A stretch of DNA of 6,193 bases, from positions 4,159-10,351 of the forward strand of contig PASZ01000007.1 in assembly GCA_002712245.1 (NCBI GenBank), read 5' to 3'. Within the stretch, counting starts at the first letter, position 1, and the number at the start of each line of letters is the position of its first letter. Below are positions 1-6,193 of this stretch, in pieces. The stretch is from Fidelibacterota bacterium. GTDB lineage: Bacteria > Fidelibacterota > Marinisomatia > Marinisomatales > TCS55. The notes under the pieces were generated by a model. It worked only from the letters and a program-made list of their open reading frames with translations. It was not told the origin of the DNA and did not search any database. Position numbers and translations under genes: made by a program.

Positions 1-374
1 TCCGTTACAATTAGTTTAGGCTGTGCAGATTTAATGGCGCCTTCCATGTCATCATCACCAATAAGAACTAATGAAGAGCCCAGTGTCCAAACCCCTAGCG
101 CTAAAATTTCAGGCTCCGGGAAGGGTAGTTTATCAATTAAGACTCTGTCCTTTGGGCCTACGCCCAAAGATACTAGCCAGTTTGCTGTTTGTTGCGCCAT
201 TCTATACACTTTATCAGATGTTAATCCATGATCGGCGTATACCAGTTTTTCACCATACTTAATGTTTTGCCCATCAATTAAAGCTCGCAGATTAGGGTAT
301 GGAACCATGTATTCAATAGGCTCAACATTACCGATACATTGCGCTTTATAAATTTGTTTTTTTAGCTCTGACAT
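1..374 (-). CDS. AMP-forming acyl-CoA synthetase-like protein (ANL superfamily), N-terminal part, cut by window edge
   Basis: I translated the minus strand from the ATG at 374; it stays open for 124 codons to the left edge, so the C-terminal three quarters or more is missing. The visible part matches the start of the AMP-binding fold of acyl-CoA/acetyl-CoA synthetases and related ligases. It has an N-terminal region with PYPNLRALID (residues 25-34), then YGEKLVYAD (40-48), an LT..KVYRMAQQTANWL helix (51-67), the family-typical LGVGPKDRVLI (70-80) and the WTLGSSLVLI strand (96-105), which corresponds to the usual 'xxLGAvxvp' segment. Such enzymes activate a carboxylic acid as an acyl-AMP and usually transfer it to CoA. 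The phosphate-binding loop and substrate pocket lie outside the window, so the substrate cannot be called. It is transcribed divergently from the lipoprotein gene. No good Shine-Dalgarno site precedes the ATG. Confidence 0.82.
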   Translation of the reverse strand, partial: MSELKKQIYKAQCIGNVEPIEYMVPYPNLRALIDGQNIKYGEKLVYADHGLTSDKVYRMAQQTANWLVSLGVGPKDRVLIDKLPFPEPEILALGVWTLGSSLVLIGDDDMEGAIKSAQPKLIVT

Positions 375-384
375 GCCACTAATG

Positions 385-390
385 ATTATA
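385..390 (-). promoter_or_regulatory. Candidate -10 element for the acyl-CoA synthetase-like gene
   Basis: Read on the minus strand, 390 to 385 is TATAAT, a perfect match to the general bacterial -10 consensus, lying 10 bases before the ATG at 374. No good -35 sits at the usual distance: TTTACA at 418-413 is 22 bases away, which is too long. If used, transcription would start only a few bases before the start codon, giving a nearly leaderless message. In such AT-rich DNA a chance match is quite possible. Confidence 0.3.
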
Positions 391-444
391 ATGAAATTTC
401 ACAAAGAAATCCTGTAAATTTGTTTTCTTATTAATGATTTAATT

Positions 445-452
445 TACCTTTG
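445..452 (+). promoter_or_regulatory. Candidate Bacteroidetes-type -7 promoter motif
   Basis: TACCTTTG fits the TAnnTTTG -7 motif known from Bacteroidetes housekeeping promoters, and a TTTG at 419-422 lies 22 bases upstream, close to the usual spacing of the -33 element. It would drive the lipoprotein-manC-small protein group. The problem is that it overlaps the only plausible start codon (TTG at 450), so a transcript starting about 7 bases downstream would not include that codon. Either the promoter or the start call is therefore wrong, or initiation is unusual. Confidence 0.3.
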
Positions 453-2111
453 ACAAGTTCAATTATTACAAAAACAATTTTTTACCTTGCTAGCGTAATA
501 ATCGTTATTTTTATCTATGCGTGCGCGGCAATTGCTCCTCCTAGTGGAGGGCCTGAAGATAAGACCCCTCCACAGTTTCTTTCTTCAAATCCCGAATCTG
601 GAATCACGGGATTCAGTGGAGGAAAAGTGGTATTGAAATTTTCAGAGTACTTAGAAAAAAAATCAATCAATAATGCAATTTCGATCTCTCCGCTTACCGA
701 TCCTATAGTTGAGATAAAGTACAAAGATGATGAGATTCATCTGACTTTTCCTGATAACCTTTTGAATGACCAAACCTATATTATCACGATTAATCGCAAT
801 TTAACAGATGAGAGAAATGTAACCCTTGATCGATCAGTGCAAGTAGCCTTTAGTACAGGAGATACGATCGAAGATGGTAAAATTATGGGGCGAATTCATG
901 GAGATGAACGGTACGCTGCTCACCTATGGAAACTAGAGGACGAATTTACTGATTCTCTTTTATTTTCAAAGCCCTTGTATATATCCGAAGCAGATGATGA
1001 GGGACATTTTCAATTTAATTATTTATCGGCTGGCAGCTATGCTGCACTAGCTGTTGAAAGAAGCGCCGCTGGACTGCCACTTCTTCCAAGTAGAATTATG
1101 TATGGAATGAGCCCTGAAAAGCTTTACAAACTTTCAACAAATGAAATCATAAAAAATATTCCCTTTATGACGCATCGTGAAAACCCTCAAATTAAATTAA
1201 CCCATGTTGATTGGAAGGGTTTAAAATGGGGATGGATTCACTTTAATCAAGATTTACATAATATTACGCTTGAAGATTTAATCCTTGTTGACTCTGATTC
1301 CAATCAGATTGAACCTAGCTACTTCCAGGACAATCAAGATAAATCAAGATTTTTGTTAACATTAACTGATACACTTACTAATGGAAAGGTAGATATAAAA
1401 ATCAACAAGATTTCTTCAGCTGATGGGGTGGATATCCATAATACAAAGGTGAGCTTTAGACTTTCAAACAAACCAGATACATCAAATATTGAAATATTAA
1501 AACCACCTCCTAGTTCAATCATTAATAAAGACAATAAGAACGGACCACAGGTTCCAATTATTTTTTCAAAGCCCATCGCTTCATATACCGATTCAGCATT
1601 TTATATGGTAGCTGATACGGACACTATTATCGTAAAGATGAAGTGGAACAATCCAACTGATTTTTCGTTTTTACCTCCTAATGGCTGGAAAGAAAAAACA
1701 GATTATCGTTTAATGTTTTCCTCAAGTGAATTAACACCAATTGAGGGAAAAACATTGGTTGATTCAATTACGTTTATTGATATCTTTTCAAAAAAGAAAA
1801 TTGGATACGGAGGGCTGATGGGGTCGCTTGATGCATCAAATGCATCATATTTAGTTCAAATAAAATCAATTACAAATGATCCTGAAATCTTCTTTTCTAA
1901 TGTAGATTCCAACAACGAATTTTATCTCAAAAATATACCTGAAGGATTATATAAATTAATGATGATCAACGATAAAGATAATAACCAAGCATTTACTCCA
2001 GGCTCAGTAAGTCCACATAAAAATAGTGAATGGTTTTATATTTTTCCTGACACGTTTGAGGTTAGGGCAAATTGGGATATTGATATTGGGAAAATGACAA
2101 TTGAGGAATAA
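450..2111 (+). CDS. Ig-like (Big_5-type) domain lipoprotein of the cell envelope
   Basis: The 553-residue protein begins with a lipoprotein signal: a hydrophobic stretch at about residues 9-24 followed by the lipobox-like I-Y-A-C, with Cys25 as the predicted lipidated residue. After it comes PPSGGPEDKTPP (30-41), a hallmark opening of an Ig-like lipoprotein family common in Bacteroidota and relatives. The first Ig-like domain spans about 40-137 (KVVLKFSEYL at 59-68, ending AFSTGD). A carboxypeptidase-like beta segment follows from about 141 (GKIMGRI), then a second Ig-like region at about 346-430 (VPIIFSKPI). A C-terminal beta module at about 454-553 contains the IPEGLYKLMMINDKDNN segment and FEVRANWDIDIG (536-547), also family-typical. 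The precise role of the family is unknown. The residue after Cys is Ala, which does not suggest inner-membrane retention by the E. coli rule. The start is TTG because no in-frame ATG or GTG lies between the upstream stop (435-437) and the signal peptide. The signal peptide is good from this start, but no Shine-Dalgarno is seen. Confidence 0.85.
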   Translation: MTSSIITKTIFYLASVIIVIFIYACAAIAPPSGGPEDKTPPQFLSSNPESGITGFSGGKVVLKFSEYLEKKSINNAISISPLTDPIVEIKYKDDEIHLTFPDNLLNDQTYIITINRNLTDERNVTLDRSVQVAFSTGDTIEDGKIMGRIHGDERYAAHLWKLEDEFTDSLLFSKPLYISEADDEGHFQFNYLSAGSYAALAVERSAAGLPLLPSRIMYGMSPEKLYKLSTNEIIKNIPFMTHRENPQIKLTHVDWKGLKWGWIHFNQDLHNITLEDLILVDSDSNQIEPSYFQDNQDKSRFLLTLTDTLTNGKVDIKINKISSADGVDIHNTKVSFRLSNKPDTSNIEILKPPPSSIINKDNKNGPQVPIIFSKPIASYTDSAFYMVADTDTIIVKMKWNNPTDFSFLPPNGWKEKTDYRLMFSSSELTPIEGKTLVDSITFIDIFSKKKIGYGGLMGSLDASNASYLVQIKSITNDPEIFFSNVDSNNEFYLKNIPEGLYKLMMINDKDNNQAFTPGSVSPHKNSEWFYIFPDTFEVRANWDIDIGKMTIEE

Positions 2112-2118
2112 TAGCTAA

Positions 2119-3177
2119 ATGTTTGCAGTAATTATTGCCGGAGGAAGGGGAACACGATTTTGGCCTGCCAGCCGAAAAGATCACCCCAAACAACTTTTGA
2201 ATATTATTGGTGATCATTCTATGTTACAGATGACAGTCGATCGACTTCGAAAAATGAAAAATATTGAAGATATTTTCATTGTTACGGGTAACCATTTAGA
2301 AAAGAAAATTAAAAAAACAATTTCTGGAGTTAAGCCCAGAAATATTATTGTAGAGCCTAGTGCAAAAAATACTGCACCTGCAATCGGACTAGCCGCATTA
2401 CATATTAAACAAAAGCGAGCAGATGCTGTGATGGGTGTTTTCCCTGCAGACCATTTAATTGTTGGAGCGCAAAAATTTTCAAAAACGGTACGATCAGCAA
2501 TTCAAATTGCTAATAAAAAAAAGACACTAGTTACGATTGGTATTGAACCCTATTATCCCGCTACAGGCTATGGCTATATCCAATATAATAAAAATAGCGA
2601 GCATAAACATTTAAATGCTTTTCCAGTGAAAACTTTTGCTGAAAAGCCTCATCAAAAACTTGCGGAGCGTTTCTTAAAAAGCGGCGATTTTTTATGGAAC
2701 GGTGGAATGTTTGTGTGGAATATTGAGTCATTTTTTCATGAGTTAAATATGTATATGCCAGAGCTTGATTCGCAATTATTAAAGATTGAGAAGCGAATTG
2801 TAAAAAAAGAAAATTTTTCAAGATTATGGAATAAGATAGAACCAGATTCAATTGATTATGGTTTATTTGAAAAAACAAAAAATATTCATGTAGTTCGTGC
2901 TGAGTTTGAATGGAACGATCTTGGATCATGGAATTCTATTTTTGATATTTCACGCAAAACCAAAGAAAATAATGTTATTCGCGGTGGCGGTATTGTTTTA
3001 GATGGAAAAAACAATTTTATAGAATCGCATGATCATTTTACCGCTGTCATAGGTCAGAGCGATTTAGTCGTTGTCAGCACCGAGGATGCAACATTAGTAG
3101 TGGCAAAGGACAGGGTTGAAGAAGTAAAAAGAATTATTCAACATTTAGAAAAAACAAAAAAGAAAGATTTGCTATAG
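2119..3177 (+). CDS. manC: Mannose-1-phosphate guanylyltransferase (GDP-mannose pyrophosphorylase), monofunctional
   Basis: The enzyme makes GDP-mannose from GTP and mannose 1-phosphate in the cytoplasm; GDP-mannose feeds surface polysaccharides and, through other enzymes, GDP-fucose and related sugars. The 352-residue product carries the full signature set of the family: the nucleotide-binding GGRGTRFWPASR (8-19) with KQ at 24-25, EPSAKNTAPAIGLAA (79-93), FPADH (108-112; Asp111 expected at the metal/nucleotide site), ATGYGYI (148-154), FAEKP (173-177), FLWNGGMFVW (191-200), SIDYGLFEK (244-252) and EWNDLGSW (264-271). The length fits the single-domain form; the C-terminal phosphomannose isomerase domain of the longer bifunctional enzymes is absent. 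ATG follows the lipoprotein stop by 7 bases, with GAGGA (2103-2107) inside the upstream gene 11 bases before it as a rather distant Shine-Dalgarno. The gene ends with tandem TAG TAG stops. Confidence 0.95.
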   Translation: MFAVIIAGGRGTRFWPASRKDHPKQLLNIIGDHSMLQMTVDRLRKMKNIEDIFIVTGNHLEKKIKKTISGVKPRNIIVEPSAKNTAPAIGLAALHIKQKRADAVMGVFPADHLIVGAQKFSKTVRSAIQIANKKKTLVTIGIEPYYPATGYGYIQYNKNSEHKHLNAFPVKTFAEKPHQKLAERFLKSGDFLWNGGMFVWNIESFFHELNMYMPELDSQLLKIEKRIVKKENFSRLWNKIEPDSIDYGLFEKTKNIHVVRAEFEWNDLGSWNSIFDISRKTKENNVIRGGGIVLDGKNNFIESHDHFTAVIGQSDLVVVSTEDATLVVAKDRVEEVKRIIQHLEKTKKKDLL

Positions 3178-3181
3178 TAGA

Positions 3182-3451
3182 ATGGCGAAGTTAAAGCCAA
3201 ATAAGTTATTGATATTATTTGATGAGCTTGCTGAGAAGATGGACATAAATATTGTTCAGGGTAAGGGAGATTTTAAAGGAGGCATGTGTCACCTAAACGA
3301 TGAATCCTATATCGTTTTAAATAAATTGAAGCCTGTAGAGCAAAGGCTGGGTGTATTGGTCAAAGAATTCTCCAAGCTTAATTTGAAAAAAATATATATT
3401 CAACCGGTCTTGCGAGAATATATCATGGATACGCAACAAGAATTAGTATAA
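3182..3451 (+). CDS. Small protein of unknown function (89 aa), downstream of manC
   Basis: I cannot assign a function. The product has no signal peptide, membrane segment or cysteine pair, and looks like a compact alpha/beta protein. It has an N-terminal helix (LLILFDELAEKMDINIV, 9-25), a glycine-rich turn with one cysteine (GDFKGGMCHL, 29-38), a strand (SYIVLNKLKP, 42-51), a helix (VEQRLGVLVKEFSKL, 52-66) and a final IYIQPVLREYI (71-81). These segments look like a constrained family, and my recollection is that similar short proteins occur in Bacteroidota-related genomes; I could not check this. The order strand-IVLN-charged helix faintly resembles ImmA/IrrE-type metallopeptidases, but the HExxH zinc motif is absent. 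It begins 4 bases after the manC stop with no Shine-Dalgarno, suggesting translational coupling. It is very likely a real gene, since the frame is open, the spacing is tight and nothing competes on the other strand. Confidence 0.8.
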   Translation: MAKLKPNKLLILFDELAEKMDINIVQGKGDFKGGMCHLNDESYIVLNKLKPVEQRLGVLVKEFSKLNLKKIYIQPVLREYIMDTQQELV

Positions 3452-3468
3452 TCCATCCATTTTATTCT

Positions 3469-3490
3469 TGAAATAAATCATTTTATTTCA
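3469..3490 (+). terminator. Possible weak terminator or AT-rich hairpin after the manC group
   Basis: TGAAATAAA (3469-3477) and TTTATTTCA (3482-3490) form a perfect 9-bp inverted repeat with a 4-base loop, 17 bases after the stop of the 89-residue gene. The stem contains only one G:C pair and is not followed by a clean T-run, so it is a poor classical intrinsic terminator. Its position between two gene groups is its main support. Confidence 0.3.
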
Positions 3491-3550
3491 TTACACTTAA
3501 CCTTACCATCTTCAATCCGAGCCAGCAATTTATTAAACTATAAATTTTAT

Positions 3551-3554
3551 AGGA
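3551..3554 (+). promoter_or_regulatory. Shine-Dalgarno site for the EF-G-like gene
   Basis: AGGA lies 6 bases before the ATG at 3561, the best-placed ribosome-binding site in the window, and it supports that start. The rest of the 109-bp gap (3452-3560) is AT-rich. TATAAA at 3539-3544 could be a -10 element, but I find no convincing -35 or TAnnTTTG partner. Confidence 0.55.
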
Positions 3555-3560
3555 ATTGTT

Positions 3561-5648
3561 ATGAAGGAATATTCAGCCAAAGATATTAGAAATTTTGCCC
3601 TAGTAGGGCATGGTGGATCAGGAAAAACTATGCTTGCTGAGGCTATGCTATCCAGAGCAGGATTGATTAATCGTATTGGCTCAATCGAATCAGGCAACAC
3701 GGTTTCTGATTATCATCATGATGAGCACGAAAGACAAATCTCCATTCACTCGTCTCCGCTTCATCTTGAGTGGGAAAATACCAAATTTAATTTAATTGAT
3801 ACGCCAGGTTATTTAGACTTTATTGGAGAAACCATTTCATCACTTGCAGTTGTAGATGCTGCTGCAGTTGTTATTCATGCAGCAAATGGGGTCGAGGTTG
3901 GCACAGAGCAGGTATGGAATTATGCCAATAACTATGAATTGACAAAAGTATTAGTTGTGAATGGATTAGATAGAGAACATTCAAAATTTGATGAAATTCT
4001 TGCGCAGGCCAAAAATCACTTTGGTTCCAATGTCTTTCCTATGCAATTACCTCTAAATGCTGGCCCTGGTTTCAATCAAATTATTGATGTTTTAAGAAAT
4101 GAGCTGATTACATATGAAACAGATGGAAGCGGTAATTACAAGGAAGAACCATTGCCAGATGATTTAAAAGAAAGGGTCAACTCTCTCCATCAAGAATTGA
4201 TTGAATATGTCGCAGAATCCGATGATTCACTTCTGGAAAAGTTTTTTGACCAAGGTAGTTTAAGCGAAGAGGAAATGCGCGATGGTCTTCATAGCGCAAT
4301 TCAAAAAGAGGTTTTTATTCCGCTTTTCTGCACAGCTGCAACACAAAAGATTGGTACAGCGCGGCTAATGGATTTTATTTCAAAATATGGATCATCACCT
4401 GTGGATCGTGGATCAATTAAGGCCAAAGATGCAAATTCAGATGAAGAGGTTGAAGTAAATCTTGATGGTTCAGAGCCCGTCATTCATGTCTTCAAGACGA
4501 TCAGTGAAGCACATGTTGGAGAACTTTCATTCTTCAGAGTGTATTCTGGATCAGTCTCTACGGGATCTGATCTATATAACTCTGAAAGGGAGAACTCGGA
4601 GAGATTTGGCCAAATGTTTTTAATGAATGGCAAAGAAAGAACAAGTGTTTCCAAATTATCAGCTGGTGATATTGGTGCGGTAGTTAAATTAAAAGATACG
4701 CATACAGGAAATACCCTAAGCGATCCAAGCAATAAGGTCAAATTGTCTTCTGTTAAATTACCTAATTCAAATATCCATCTTGGTATTAAGTCTAAAACAA
4801 AAGGTGATGAGGAAAAAATTGCAACAGGCCTGTCAACCCTTCATGAGGAAGACTCGACATTTATATACAATGTAGATCCTGAGCTTCATCAAACTGTACT
4901 TTCTGGTCAAGGGGAATTACATCTTCAGGTTTCAATAGATAGATTAAAACGAAAATTTAATGTAGATGTTGAAACATTCAAGCCAAGGATTCCTTACAGA
5001 GAAACCATTCGTGCAAACGGTTCAGCAAAATATCGCCATAAAAAACAAAGCGGTGGAGCCGGTCAGTTTGCGGAGGTATGGATGAAAATTGAATCAAAAC
5101 CGCGAGGTGAAGGCGTAGAGTTTGCACAATCATTAGTTGGTCAAAATGTTGATCGCGTCTTTGTTCCTTCTGTAGAAAAGGGTGTAAACGCAGCCTGCGT
5201 TGAAGGCGTACTAGCTGGTTATAGAGTAGTAGATCTAAAAGTTGATTTTTATGATGGCAAACAGCACCCGGTTGATTCAAAGGATATAGCATTTCAAATG
5301 GCTGGTAAGCACGCCTTCAGAGAAGCGTTCATGGCTGCTCAGCCATGTCTTTTAGAACCAGTGCTAAATATTGAAATTAAAGTTCCCGAAGAGTTCATGG
5401 GGGATGTTATGGGAGATATTTCTAGTCGTAGAGGTAAGATAATAGGAATGGATTCTGAAGGGACATTTCAAAGAATCAAAGCTCAAGCCCCACAATCTGA
5501 AATGTATCAATATTCTACAACGCTTAGGTCATTAACAGGTGGACGAGGCATCCATTCTGAAACCTTTAGTCACTATGAAGAGGTACCCCGCGATATGGAA
5601 AACAAGGTGGTTGATGAGGCAAAAGCAGCTAAAGTAGAAGCCGAATAA
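3561..5648 (+). CDS. fusA: Elongation factor G-like translational GTPase (EF-G paralogue)
   Basis: The 695-residue protein has the complete five-domain EF-G layout: GTPase domain (about 1-290), domain II (about 305-395), domain III (about 401-478, with LSGQGELHLQV), domain IV (about 484-599, with HKKQSGGAGQF at 493-503) and domain V (about 600-680, with EEFMGDVMGDISSRRG at 610-625). His569 in the domain IV tip (GKQHPVDS) matches the histidine that canonical EF-G inserts at the decoding centre. The GTPase motifs depart from true EF-G: P-loop GHGGSGKT (16-23) instead of AHIDAGKT, ERQISI (57-62) where EF-G has ERGITI, DTPGYLDF (80-87) with Tyr84 in place of the catalytic His, and NGLD (134-137) instead of NKxD. 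The GHGGSGKT and DTPGY features are typical of the EF-G-like/EF-G-2 paralogue group. The gene is not beside rpsL, rpsG or tuf, so the main EF-G is probably elsewhere and the symbol applies to the family only. Its exact role is unknown. Confidence 0.92.
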   Translation: MKEYSAKDIRNFALVGHGGSGKTMLAEAMLSRAGLINRIGSIESGNTVSDYHHDEHERQISIHSSPLHLEWENTKFNLIDTPGYLDFIGETISSLAVVDAAAVVIHAANGVEVGTEQVWNYANNYELTKVLVVNGLDREHSKFDEILAQAKNHFGSNVFPMQLPLNAGPGFNQIIDVLRNELITYETDGSGNYKEEPLPDDLKERVNSLHQELIEYVAESDDSLLEKFFDQGSLSEEEMRDGLHSAIQKEVFIPLFCTAATQKIGTARLMDFISKYGSSPVDRGSIKAKDANSDEEVEVNLDGSEPVIHVFKTISEAHVGELSFFRVYSGSVSTGSDLYNSERENSERFGQMFLMNGKERTSVSKLSAGDIGAVVKLKDTHTGNTLSDPSNKVKLSSVKLPNSNIHLGIKSKTKGDEEKIATGLSTLHEEDSTFIYNVDPELHQTVLSGQGELHLQVSIDRLKRKFNVDVETFKPRIPYRETIRANGSAKYRHKKQSGGAGQFAEVWMKIESKPRGEGVEFAQSLVGQNVDRVFVPSVEKGVNAACVEGVLAGYRVVDLKVDFYDGKQHPVDSKDIAFQMAGKHAFREAFMAAQPCLLEPVLNIEIKVPEEFMGDVMGDISSRRGKIIGMDSEGTFQRIKAQAPQSEMYQYSTTLRSLTGGRGIHSETFSHYEEVPRDMENKVVDEAKAAKVEAE

Positions 5649-5652
5649 TTTG

Positions 5653-6147
5653 ATGGATCATTTGTGGGCTCCTTGGCGGATGGAATATATTCAACGCGAA
5701 AAAGATGACAGCCAAGGATGCGTTTTTTGTATCAAGGCCGAAGATATAGAAAATGATAGAAATAACTTAGTTTTGTATAGAGATGATGACATTTATGTAG
5801 TCATGAATCTATACCCTTATACTAATGGACATCTCTTAATTTGCTCCAATCAACATACCGATACCATGAATGACTTTACTCAAACAACATTGACTAAAGT
5901 TATGGAGCTTGCCAAACAGATTATGGGAATTCTTGATAATACAATGAGTCCTGATGGATTTAATTTTGGAGCAAATCTTGGTAAGGCTGCTGGAGCCGGC
6001 ATTGCTGAACATATTCATTTTCATGTTGTTCCGCGTTGGAAAGGGGATACAAATTTCATGCCAGTAATAGGCCAATCTAAAGTGATTATGGATGGTTTAT
6101 TTGAAACATATGATAATCTAAAACCGCAATTTGATAATATAAAATAA
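5653..6147 (+). CDS. HIT-family (histidine triad) nucleotide hydrolase/phosphorylase-like protein
   Basis: The 164-residue protein opens with LWAPWRMEYI (4-13), a start seen in a HIT subgroup related to Ap4A phosphorylases and hydrolases, followed by the zinc-ligand-like C23-V-F-C26. NLYPYTNGHLLI is the expected core strand-turn. The C-terminal half has NFGANLGKAAGAGIAEH and the triad H120-I-H122-F-H124-VVPRW, then GDTNFMPV. In HIT proteins the middle histidine (here His122) attacks the alpha-phosphate of the nucleotide substrate. Likely substrates are diadenosine polyphosphates or other AMP conjugates, but the sequence does not settle this. The start is the ATG at 5653; a TTG directly before it (5650) would add one residue and is less likely. 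The gap to the EF-G-like stop is 4 bases and no Shine-Dalgarno is evident, so coupled translation is probable. Confidence 0.9.
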   Translation: MDHLWAPWRMEYIQREKDDSQGCVFCIKAEDIENDRNNLVLYRDDDIYVVMNLYPYTNGHLLICSNQHTDTMNDFTQTTLTKVMELAKQIMGILDNTMSPDGFNFGANLGKAAGAGIAEHIHFHVVPRWKGDTNFMPVIGQSKVIMDGLFETYDNLKPQFDNIK

Positions 6148-6148
6148 A

Positions 6149-6193
6149 ATGGATTTCTATAGAACTTGGCTTCCCTTCATCTATCTGTATGGT
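6149..6193 (+). CDS. Start of a hydrophobic, probably membrane protein; cut by window edge
   Basis: An ATG one base after the HIT gene stop opens a frame that runs 15 codons to the window end (MDFYRTWLPFIYLYG). The aromatic and hydrophobic composition suggests the first membrane segment of an integral membrane protein; a solute transporter is one possibility, but too little is visible to name it. The one-base spacing to the HIT gene argues for an operon with it and the EF-G-like gene. Confidence 0.5.
   Translation, partial: MDFYRTWLPFIYLYG

Noticed and set aside
34..262. Two overlapping plus-strand open frames (34-231 and 71-262).
   Set aside because: They lie antisense to the synthetase-like coding region, which has clear family motifs; their translations show no recognisable pattern.
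391..417. Eight-codon open frame beginning ATGAAATTTCAC in the divergent gap, a possible leader peptide.
   Set aside because: It has no ribosome-binding site or regulatory amino-acid run, and it lies upstream of the candidate promoter motif, so it would probably not be in the transcript.
1830..1848. Short direct repeat ATGCATCA occurring twice with one base between.
   Set aside because: It is only two 8-base units inside the lipoprotein gene, in coding frame, with no further copies seen; best explained by chance.
2561..2929. 122-codon minus-strand open frame opposite manC.
   Set aside because: It lies wholly within a well-supported enzyme gene and its translation is low-quality, rich in Gln, Phe and His; it is a shadow frame.
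3452..3560. A riboswitch or ribosomal-protein-style leader in the gap before the EF-G-like gene.
   Set aside because: The gap is short and AT-rich, with only one small 9-bp hairpin and no recognisable conserved RNA structure.
4978..5292. 104-codon minus-strand open frame opposite EF-G domain IV.
   Set aside because: It lies within conserved EF-G coding sequence, and its Leu/Gln/His-rich translation is what the antisense strand of that gene would give.
5650..5652. TTG as the start of the HIT gene.
   Set aside because: An ATG follows immediately at 5653, and the conserved LWAPWR start lies downstream of both, so the ATG is the simpler choice.

Overview
The window is AT-rich and gene-dense, with no RNA genes, mobile elements or CRISPR. 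It looks like chromosome from a bacterium of the Bacteroidetes/FCB side of the tree. The strongest clue is a lipoprotein with an N-terminal Ig-like (Big_5-type) domain opening with a Cys...PPSGGPEDKTPP segment and ending in a RANW motif, an architecture typical of Bacteroidota and related phyla. Shine-Dalgarno signals are mostly absent or weak, and one promoter-like motif fits the Bacteroidetes TAnnTTTG pattern. An uncultured marine FCB lineage such as Marinimicrobia is a reasonable but unproven guess.

Layout. Bases 1-374 (minus strand) hold the first 124 codons of an AMP-forming acyl-CoA synthetase-like enzyme, which runs off the left edge. A 75-bp divergent gap (375-449) separates it from a long plus-strand series. 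The first group (450-3451) is a 553-residue Ig-like lipoprotein, a monofunctional mannose-1-phosphate guanylyltransferase (ManC) and an 89-residue small conserved-looking protein. These genes are 4-7 bp apart, so they are probably one transcript. A 109-bp gap (3452-3560) contains a short AT-rich hairpin and a Shine-Dalgarno site. The second group (3561 to the right edge) is a divergent EF-G-like translational GTPase, a HIT-family nucleotide hydrolase/phosphorylase-like protein and the first 15 codons of a hydrophobic protein, with gaps of 4 bp and 1 bp.

How the genes relate. ManC makes GDP-mannose for surface glycans, and the lipoprotein probably sits in the cell envelope, so the first group may serve the cell surface. 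The second group pairs a non-canonical EF-G paralogue with a HIT enzyme. A link between the two is only suggested by their adjacency.

No clearly new system is evident. The points most worth a second look are the altered GTPase motifs of the EF-G-like protein, the unidentified 89-residue protein, and the TTG start of the lipoprotein, which overlaps a promoter-like motif.
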